From contig CAZTQR010000120.1 of NCBI GenBank assembly GCA_964615795.1, positions 1 to 5,981 of the forward strand: DNA of 5,981 bases, read 5' to 3'. Origin of the DNA: JADJAH01 sp964615795. Its GTDB lineage: Bacteria > Bacteroidota > Ignavibacteria > Tepidaquicellales > Tepidaquicellaceae. Shown here piece after piece: positions 1-4,976 of the stretch (position 1 is the first letter of the stretch; each line of letters starts with the position of its first letter). A program made the translations under genes and the position numbers. The notes under the pieces were generated by a model that saw only the letters and a program-made list of their open reading frames with translations, had not been told where the DNA came from and ran no database searches.

Positions 1-3
1 TGA

Positions 4-900
4 ATGTCTGAGTTCATACAACAGCTCATAAACGGACTTTCGCTCGGGAGCATCTATGCCCTCATAGCCCTGGGCTACACCATGGTTTACGGCATACTCA
101 AGTTCATCAACTTTGCACACGGCGAAGTGTTCATGCTCGGGGCGTTCTTCGGATTCTACATCGCAAAGTTTTTGGGAGTTGATTCGCCCTCGGTCACAAT
201 GGCGCTTGTCATACTTCTTCTTACAATGTCGGGCACCGCCATTGTAGGGATCACGATCGAGAAGCTCGCCTACAAGCCGCTGAGGAATTCATCCAAGCTG
301 ACCGTGCTCATTACGGCGATAGGAGTTTCGCTTTTTCTTCAGTACAGCGGACAGCTCGTATTCGGCGCGGACCCGAAATCATTCCCCACAATAATCGAAA
401 ACACAAGCTTCAGCATTCTCGGCGCAACTATCGGCACAAATCAGATCGTTGTGCTTGTGTCTGCACTGCTTCTGATGGTCCTGCTCAGGATAATCGTGTT
501 CAGGACAAGGATGGGGATTGCGATCCGCGCGGTTTCAAACAACATGACGGCGGCATCGCTGATGGGGATCAACATCAACAACATCATCTCATTTACATTC
601 GCGATAGGTTCATCGCTTGCGGGAGCGGCGGGAATCCTCTACAGCATCAACTATCCCAGCATTGATCCGCTGATGGGCCTTCTGCCCGGGCTCAAGGCAT
701 TCATTGCCGCGGTGCTCGGCGGTATCGGCAACTTTCCCGGCGCAGTGGTGGGCGGTGTGCTTATCGGACTGGTCGAGACCTTTACTGTCGGATATCTTTC
801 ACCCACATACAGGGATGCAATTGCATTTGCAATACTCATACTGATACTGCTTATCAAGCCGACGGGTCTCTTCGGTAAGAAAGAAGTGGAGAAGGTGTAA
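4..900 (+). CDS. livH: Branched-chain amino-acid ABC transporter permease, LivH type
   Basis: This is an inner-membrane permease subunit of a branched-chain amino-acid (or related amide/urea) ABC importer. It would pair with a LivM permease, LivG/LivF ATPases and a periplasmic binding protein. The 298 residues match the usual LivH length of about 290-310. The N-terminal signature GSIYALIALGYTMVYG (15-30) followed by INFAHGE (35-41) is characteristic of LivH. A cytoplasmic loop, RAVSNNMTAASLMGIN (175-190), corresponds to the ATPase-contacting loop. LKAFIAAVLGGIGNFPGA (230-247) is the conserved C-terminal block. About eight hydrophobic segments are visible. An in-frame TGA lies directly before the ATG, so this is the first possible start; that TGA may also end an upstream gene, which cannot be checked here. 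No livM follows: the next gene is convergent, so livH ends its operon or stands apart. Substrate specificity cannot be read from the permease; urea-type UrtB relatives are possible. Confidence 0.93.
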   Translation: MSEFIQQLINGLSLGSIYALIALGYTMVYGILKFINFAHGEVFMLGAFFGFYIAKFLGVDSPSVTMALVILLLTMSGTAIVGITIEKLAYKPLRNSSKLTVLITAIGVSLFLQYSGQLVFGADPKSFPTIIENTSFSILGATIGTNQIVVLVSALLLMVLLRIIVFRTRMGIAIRAVSNNMTAASLMGININNIISFTFAIGSSLAGAAGILYSINYPSIDPLMGLLPGLKAFIAAVLGGIGNFPGAVVGGVLIGLVETFTVGYLSPTYRDAIAFAILILILLIKPTGLFGKKEVEKV

Positions 901-903
901 TCC

Positions 904-1233
904 TTACGCCGCTTCCCTTTCCTTCTTCCTCTTCATGAAATCCATAATGTAAAACACCAGCGCAAGCAGTGTGAACACCGCCATTACCAGAACTATCAGG
1001 TTGCTTCTTTTCAGTCCGATGAAGAAGAACATTACGGTTGATATCAGCGTCAGAATAACCCCGATGTGAGCCGCTGTTTTATTATCCTTCTTTACCGGAA
1101 ACGAAAGCAGGAAAAGCACCACCCCGATTGCCGGAGCAATCAGAGCTGTCGCGCTTCCCGAAGCGAAGTAGCCGTATATGCCGAGTATTATCAGCACGGC
1201 CGCGTTTGTCGCCATTACCTTTGCTATTCCCAT
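904..1233 (-). CDS. Small four-helix membrane protein, function unknown
   Basis: I do not recognise a characterised family with confidence. The 109-residue product has four predicted membrane helices (about 9-24, 27-46, 54-73 and 79-99) and a basic, charged tail (KRKKER, 101-106). A Lys/Asp-rich loop, KKDNK (48-52), separates helices 2 and 3. The stretch GYFASGSATALIAP (21-34) faintly recalls the GY..SGS...L pattern of small TMEM14/UPF0136-like membrane proteins, but this is a weak resemblance. The length, regular helix spacing and terminal positive charge support a real gene rather than an antisense shadow, and nothing else is coded here. No clear ribosome-binding site precedes the ATG; Met7 is an alternative start. 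Its stop lies three bases from the livH stop, and its 5' end faces the lrp-type gene across a 127-bp intergenic region, so it may share regulation with that gene. Confidence 0.72.
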   Translation of the reverse strand: MGIAKVMATNAAVLIILGIYGYFASGSATALIAPAIGVVLFLLSFPVKKDNKTAAHIGVILTLISTVMFFFIGLKRSNLIVLVMAVFTLLALVFYIMDFMKRKKEREAA

Positions 1234-1290
1234 GGAGTTTTTTGAGGCAAGTTAGCCCTGTACAAAACCTTTTTCAACGCAAATTAGGCA

Positions 1291-1320
1291 TTGACTTGAA
1301 CGGTTAATTGCCTTAATTTG
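1291..1320 (+). promoter_or_regulatory. Candidate promoter of the lrp-type gene
   Basis: TTGACT (1291-1296) matches a sigma-70 -35 box at five of six bases and is followed after 17 bp by a poor -10 (TAATTT, 1314-1319). Read as a Bacteroidota promoter it fits better: TTG (1291-1293), 19 bp, then TTAATTTG (1313-1320), one mismatch from TAnnTTTG. Transcription would start near 1327, giving a leader of about 35 bases. The downstream element overlaps the inverted repeat at 1308-1328, so a bound regulator would block polymerase. Confidence 0.45.
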
Positions 1321-1328
1321 TAAGGCAA
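1308..1328. promoter_or_regulatory. Inverted repeat, candidate Lrp-type operator 1
   Basis: TTGCCTTA (1308-1315) and TAAGGCAA (1321-1328) are perfect 8-bp inverted arms around ATTTG. Flanking TTAAT and ATTAA sequences extend the symmetry imperfectly. The site overlaps the likely downstream promoter element of the lrp-type gene, a usual arrangement for autorepression by Lrp/AsnC proteins. A related sequence on the minus strand (TGCCTAATTT, 1281-1290) lies just upstream. Binding is inferred from symmetry and position only. Confidence 0.5.
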
Positions 1329-1340
1329 AATTAATACACC

Positions 1341-1356
1341 GCCTTAATTTCTTAGG
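1341..1356. promoter_or_regulatory. Degenerate repeat of the same motif, candidate operator 2
   Basis: GCCTTAATTT (1341-1350) repeats exactly the ten bases at 1310-1319, 31 bp downstream, close to three helical turns. The second arm is imperfect (TTAGG, 1352-1356, against an expected TAAGG). The spacing would place two regulator dimers on the same face of the DNA, as is common for Lrp-family proteins. The site lies in the presumed leader and ends four bases before the ATG, so binding could affect transcription, and its AGG could double as a weak ribosome-binding site. Confidence 0.42.
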
Positions 1357-1360
1357 TAAG

Positions 1361-1843
1361 ATGCAGACAAAACATTTCGAGGACCTGAAGCTTGACGAGA
1401 TAGACTACAAGATACTCTCAAAGCTTCAGAAGAATGCGCAGATAAGGAAGAACGAGATCGCGGAATATGTGGGACTCTCACTGCCTTCCACAACGGACAG
1501 GATCACCAAGCTCGAAGAGTACGGATACATAAGGTCTTACAACGCCGTGCTCGATCCGAAGAAACTGAATCTTGATATCACATGCTTCATCTTTGTTACA
1601 AGCGAATCGTCGAAGCACTACAGGCAGATCATTGACAACTGCATGTCTGCAAAGGAAGTGGTTGAATGCCACTCAATAACCGGGGACGGTTCTCACATAC
1701 TTAAGGTAAGGGTGGAAAACACGCATGCCCTCGAGAAATTTCTTTCGAAGATACAGTCATGGCCGGGAGTGAAGTCAACAAGGACAAGCCTTGTGCTCTC
1801 ATCCCACAAGGAAACAACGGAAATAGACCTCAAACACAAATAA
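1361..1843 (+). CDS. Lrp/AsnC-family transcriptional regulator
   Basis: This is a DNA-binding regulator of the feast/famine (Lrp/AsnC) family, cytoplasmic, usually a dimer or octamer that responds to amino acids. The 160 residues are close to the family norm (about 150-165). An N-terminal winged helix-turn-helix begins with LDEIDYKIL (11-19) and runs through NEIAEYVGLS and RITKLEEYGYI (31-57). A C-terminal RAM ligand/oligomerisation domain covers about 72-147, with the conserved ECHSITGDG (102-110) and WPGVKSTRT (134-142). In E. coli Lrp the equivalent of the TGDGSH stretch is SGDFDY; here the leucine-response Asp114 is replaced by Ser111, so the effector is probably not handled as in E. coli Lrp. 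Two palindromic sites just upstream suggest autoregulation. Glutamine synthetase follows after 27 bp, which makes it the first candidate target. AsnC-type or archaeal-type naming is equally possible, so no symbol is given. Confidence 0.93.
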   Translation: MQTKHFEDLKLDEIDYKILSKLQKNAQIRKNEIAEYVGLSLPSTTDRITKLEEYGYIRSYNAVLDPKKLNLDITCFIFVTSESSKHYRQIIDNCMSAKEVVECHSITGDGSHILKVRVENTHALEKFLSKIQSWPGVKSTRTSLVLSSHKETTEIDLKHK

Positions 1844-1870
1844 GAACAACAAATCAAATCACAAATAAAT

Positions 1871-3325
1871 ATGCCTGAGAAAACATCAATCGAGGAACAA
1901 AAGGAAAAGCTCAAAAGGATCCACGACGTGTTCAAGCTTGTTAAGGAAAAAGAAGTGAAGATGATAGATCTCAGATTCACGGACCTTCCCGGACAGTGGA
2001 TGCATCTTACAATACCGGTTTCAAAGCTGAGCGAATCAACTTTTTACGAGGGGATCGGATTCGACGGATCTTCAATAAGAGGGTGGAAGTCAATAAACGA
2101 GTCTGACATGCTTGCTATACCGGACCCGTCAACCGCAACAATTGATCCGTTCATTCCCGCCAAGACTCTCAGCATGATCTGCGATATTTACGAACCGGAG
2201 TCAAGGAACATATACGGTTTCGATCCGAGGAACATTGCAAGAAAGGCCATTGAATATCTTAAGTCAACCGGAATTGCCGACACCGCCTACTTCGGCCCGG
2301 AAGCGGAGTTCTTTATTCTCGATCACGTTGCTTACAACATCAACGAATATTCAAGCTGGTACAGGGTTGATTCGGTGGAGGGATTCTGGAACACTGGAAG
2401 CGAGCATGAGCTGAACCTCGGACACAAGATCAGACTGAAAGAGGGTTATGTTCCCGTGCCGCCGTCGGATTCCACAAACGATCTCCGAAACCTCATGGTG
2501 GAGAATCTGATCAATGTCGGTATTGATGTTGAGATGCATCATCACGAAGTATCCACCGGCGGTCAGGCGGAAATTGATTTCAGGTTCTGCCCGATGCTTG
2601 ACTGCGCAGACCATCTGCAGATGTTCAAGTATGTAGTGAAGAACACTGCACGCTCGGCAGGCAAGACCGCAACGTTCATGCCCAAGCCGATCTTCGGAGA
2701 CAACGGAAGCGGAATGCACACACACGTTAGTCTCTGGAAAGACGGACAGCCGCTCTTTGCCGGCGACAAGTATGCGGGCATGAGCGAGCTTGCACTTCAT
2801 TTCATCGGCGGACTGCTGAAGCATGCTCCTTCGGTTCTGGCATTCACAAATCCGACCACAAACTCATACAAGCGGCTTGTGCCGGGATACGAAGCTCCCG
2901 TAAACCTCGCTTATTCAAAAAGTAACAGAAGCGCCGCGATCAGGATACCGATGTACTCGGACAATCCGAAGGCAAAGCGTATCGAGTTCCGCTGTCCTGA
3001 CGGCACGGCAAATCCTTATCTCGGATTCTCTGCCATACTTCTCGCCGGAATAGACGGAATCATAAACAGGATAGATCCGGGTCCCGCGCTTGAAAAAGAC
3101 ATCTTCCACCTTGGAGCAGAAGAGATGAGCCACATTCCTCATGCACCCGAAGACCTCACTGTAGCCCTGAAGAGGCTCGAAGCAGACAATGAATACCTGA
3201 CGAAGAGCGGAGTGTTCAATGAAGACCTGATCAGGACATGGGTTGATTACAAGATGAAGAAGGAAGTTGTGGAAGTTCAGCTTCGCCCGCATCCGTATGA
3301 GTTCCACCTTTATTATGAAGTGTAA
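1871..3325 (+). CDS. glnA: Glutamine synthetase type I (GSI-beta-like)
   Basis: This enzyme makes L-glutamine from glutamate, ammonia and ATP; it is the main step of ammonia assimilation and a cytoplasmic dodecamer in this family. All GSI landmarks are present: FDGSS latch (64-68), FGPEAEFF with metal-binding Glu144 and Glu146 (141-148), HHHEV with Glu226 (223-227), GDNGSGMHTH with His283 (276-285), NSYKRLVPGYEAP with Arg335 and catalytic-flap Glu341 (331-343), and RIEFRCPD with Glu372 and Arg374 (370-377). The 484 residues exceed E. coli GlnA (469) mainly by about 14 charged N-terminal residues. The insert pattern is GSI-beta, yet the adenylylation position (E. coli Tyr397) is Phe412 within EKDIFHL. 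The ATG has no Shine-Dalgarno box; its leader is A-rich (CAAATCACAAATAAAT). It probably shares a transcript with the upstream lrp-type gene. No GlnB, GlnD or GlnE gene is in the window. Confidence 0.97.
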   Translation: MPEKTSIEEQKEKLKRIHDVFKLVKEKEVKMIDLRFTDLPGQWMHLTIPVSKLSESTFYEGIGFDGSSIRGWKSINESDMLAIPDPSTATIDPFIPAKTLSMICDIYEPESRNIYGFDPRNIARKAIEYLKSTGIADTAYFGPEAEFFILDHVAYNINEYSSWYRVDSVEGFWNTGSEHELNLGHKIRLKEGYVPVPPSDSTNDLRNLMVENLINVGIDVEMHHHEVSTGGQAEIDFRFCPMLDCADHLQMFKYVVKNTARSAGKTATFMPKPIFGDNGSGMHTHVSLWKDGQPLFAGDKYAGMSELALHFIGGLLKHAPSVLAFTNPTTNSYKRLVPGYEAPVNLAYSKSNRSAAIRIPMYSDNPKAKRIEFRCPDGTANPYLGFSAILLAGIDGIINRIDPGPALEKDIFHLGAEEMSHIPHAPEDLTVALKRLEADNEYLTKSGVFNEDLIRTWVDYKMKKEVVEVQLRPHPYEFHLYYEV

Positions 3326-3406
3326 GAAAGTTACTTGCTCAAATAATGTGACAACTGCGGCAGACTTCGGAACACCGGTGCCGAATGGAACGAAGGGGCA
3401 AAAATA

Positions 3407-3426
3407 TACCTTAACTAATTAAGGTA
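3407..3426. promoter_or_regulatory. Perfect inverted repeat, candidate operator 3
   Basis: TACCTTAA (3407-3414) and TTAAGGTA (3419-3426) form perfect 8-bp inverted arms around CTAA. The CCTTAA/TTAAGG core is the one found before the lrp-type gene (1308-1328 and 1341-1356), although the spacer is 4 rather than 5 bases. It ends 19 bases before the ATG of the radical SAM gene, in a 120-bp intergenic region after glnA. No convincing -35/-10 pair was seen beside it; TATACC (3405-3410) is only a weak -10 candidate. Regulation by the neighbouring Lrp-type protein is inferred. Confidence 0.5.
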
Positions 3427-3445
3427 GCTGTAATAGATTGCCCAC

Positions 3446-4513
3446 ATGAACAACGGGAATTACAGGGGAAGGGGAGTTATCACAAACTCCCCTAACCGCT
3501 TTGAGAAACTTCACATAGACACTTCGGGATTTGAGGATAATGATCTCTTCGAAAGTGATGAAGATGCAAGTCCTGTAAGAACTGAGTATTACAGGGATCA
3601 TTCGCGCTCGGTGCTGACAAAGAACGAAAGCCCTGACATAGGCGCCGGCTACAGCATGAATCCGTACAGAGGATGCGAACACGGCTGTGTTTACTGCTAT
3701 GCGCGCCCCACACATGAATATCTTGGTTTTTCGGCGGGACTGGACTTTGAAACGAAGATAATGGTGAAGCACGATGCCGCCGAACTTCTTGAAAGGGAAT
3801 TCTCAGGTAAGTCCTGGGAGCCGCAACCCGTGTTCTTTTCCGGCAACACAGATTGCTACCAGCCGGCGGAGCGCGCTCTCGGTATTACAAGGAAATGCCT
3901 CGAGGTGTTCAGGAGGTTTCAGAATCCCGTGGTTGTAATTACAAAGAGCTCTCTTGTAAGAAGGGATGCAGATATTCTCGGAGAACTTTCCGGACTGAAC
4001 CTTGCAAGGGTGATAGTCACGATAACGACTCTCAGCAAAGACCTGCAGTCAAAGCTTGAGCCGCGCGCCTCTGTTCCGCAAAGAAGGCTTGATACAATAG
4101 AGCATCTTGCGAAGAGCGGTGTAAGAGTGGGTGTTAATGTAGCTCCGATCATTCCCGGCCTCACCGATGAAGAGATTCCGGAGATAATTAAACGGTCTGC
4201 AGAAAGCGGGGCAAGCTTTGCGGGCAGAGTGGTTCTGAGACTGCCTCACTCGGTAAAGGAGATCTTTGCGGAATGGCTGAAGAACAATATGCCGGACAGG
4301 GCCGGCAAAGTAATGAACAGAGTAAGGGAAATGCACGGAGGAAAGCTTTACGACCATACATACGGAAAGAGACTTACGGGAGAAGGGATCTGGGCGGACA
4401 CGATCAGGACCGTTTATGACAATGCATGCAGAAGGCACGGACTCAACGAAGACAGCTTTCATCTTGACAGGACAATATTCAGAAGGGAAGGTAATCAGTA
4501 CAGCATGTTCTGA
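3446..4513 (+). CDS. Radical SAM protein, PA0069/Rv2578c family (SPL-like)
   Basis: This is a radical S-adenosylmethionine protein of the group that includes spore photoproduct lyase-like proteins (COG1533) and the uncharacterised PA0069/Rv2578c family. The cluster motif is GCEHGCVYC (76-84), a CX3CX2C with Cys77, Cys81 and Cys84 as ligands of a [4Fe-4S] cluster; the Tyr before the last Cys is usual. The family N-terminus is present (GRGVITNSPNRFE, 8-20), as are GNTDCYQPAERALGITR (133-149), ITKSSLVRRD (165-174), EPRASVPQRRLDTI (205-218) and NVAPIIPGLTDEEIP (231-245). The 355 residues are full length for the family. The conserved N-terminal block beginning at residue 8 supports the chosen ATG, which lacks a Shine-Dalgarno box. 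Substrate and reaction are unknown; a repair or nucleic-acid role is sometimes guessed from the SPL resemblance but is not supported here. It is the first gene of a probable three-gene operon. Confidence 0.92.
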   Translation: MNNGNYRGRGVITNSPNRFEKLHIDTSGFEDNDLFESDEDASPVRTEYYRDHSRSVLTKNESPDIGAGYSMNPYRGCEHGCVYCYARPTHEYLGFSAGLDFETKIMVKHDAAELLEREFSGKSWEPQPVFFSGNTDCYQPAERALGITRKCLEVFRRFQNPVVVITKSSLVRRDADILGELSGLNLARVIVTITTLSKDLQSKLEPRASVPQRRLDTIEHLAKSGVRVGVNVAPIIPGLTDEEIPEIIKRSAESGASFAGRVVLRLPHSVKEIFAEWLKNNMPDRAGKVMNRVREMHGGKLYDHTYGKRLTGEGIWADTIRTVYDNACRRHGLNEDSFHLDRTIFRREGNQYSMF

Positions 4514-4547
4514 TCCTTCACAGGAATTCAACAACACACACAACAAA

Positions 4548-4976
4548 ATGCTCACTGTTCATTTGCACTCGTTCAGCTACAAACTTTCGGGAATCCCGGC
4601 AGACTCAAGCGGCAACGGCGGCGGATTCGTATTTGACTGCCGGTTCATAAACAATCCGGGAAGGCTTGATGAATTCAAACACAAGACCGGGCAGGAACCC
4701 GATGTGAAGGCATTTCTGGACTCGCAGGAGAATATGCAGGAGTTCCTCGACGATGTGTACGACATCACTGACAGGGCGATCGGTAATTATCTTGCGCGGG
4801 GATTTACGGATCTCATGATCTCGTTCGGATGCACGGGAGGACAGCACAGGTCTGTATATGCGGCAGAGAGAATGAAAGAGCACATTGCGGGAAAGTTTCC
4901 CGAAGTGCGCGTAGAACTGCATCACGATCAGATCGAAAAGGGCATTTACCGTGAGCAGGGCGGACAGGCAAACTGA
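4548..4976 (+). CDS. Stand-alone RapZ C-terminal-domain protein
   Basis: The 142-residue product corresponds to only the C-terminal domain of RapZ/YvcJ proteins. Alignable blocks, compared from memory with E. coli RapZ, are HLHSFSYKLSGIP (5-17), FVFDCRFINNP (27-37), TGQEPDVKAFLD (47-58) and the hallmark FGCTGGQHRSVYAAE (93-107). The roughly 150-residue N-terminal P-loop kinase-like domain of full-length RapZ is absent, and there is no room for it: the radical SAM gene ends 34 bp upstream. In E. coli this C-terminal domain binds glucosamine-6-phosphate and the small RNAs GlmY/GlmZ. Whether a free domain does either is unknown. The start is the ATG at 4548 because homology begins at residue 2; starting further upstream would overlap the radical SAM gene by 98 bases with unrelated residues. 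No Shine-Dalgarno box is seen. Its 3' end overlaps the next gene by 26 bases. Confidence 0.88.
   Translation: MLTVHLHSFSYKLSGIPADSSGNGGGFVFDCRFINNPGRLDEFKHKTGQEPDVKAFLDSQENMQEFLDDVYDITDRAIGNYLARGFTDLMISFGCTGGQHRSVYAAERMKEHIAGKFPEVRVELHHDQIEKGIYREQGGQAN
4936..4942 (+). promoter_or_regulatory. Ribosome-binding site for the transporter gene
   Basis: AAAAGGG lies eight bases before a GTG at 4951, inside the end of the RapZ-like gene. It is the best Shine-Dalgarno-like sequence before any gene in the window. It supports the GTG start of the overlapping transporter gene and suggests coupled translation. Confidence 0.4.

Noticed and set aside
1327..1336. AAAATTAATA here and AAAAATATACC at 3400-3410 look like archaeal TATA boxes, and AGG/ATA codons are common.
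   Set aside because: Distances to the start codons differ and GSI-beta architecture plus RapZ-C point to bacteria. The bases overlap palindromes and A-rich spacers that explain them. An archaeal origin is not fully excluded.
2351..2824. A 157-codon minus-strand open frame inside glnA.
   Set aside because: It is antisense to a strongly conserved enzyme, lacks recognisable domains and is rich in Cys/His/Arg as expected of a shadow frame.
3366..3385. Possible rho-independent terminator after glnA: TTCGG and CCGAA arms around the self-complementary CACCGGTG.
   Set aside because: The stem is short with a two-base bulge, and no T-run follows (the next bases are TGGAACGAAGGGG). It does not qualify as a terminator.
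4416..4547. An upstream extension of the RapZ-like frame to an ATG at 4416.
   Set aside because: It lies almost wholly within the radical SAM gene in another frame and its residues match nothing in RapZ; homology begins right after the ATG at 4548.
4049..4555. A 168-codon minus-strand open frame across the radical SAM gene.
   Set aside because: It is antisense to conserved radical SAM motifs and shows no domain, signal or membrane pattern of its own.
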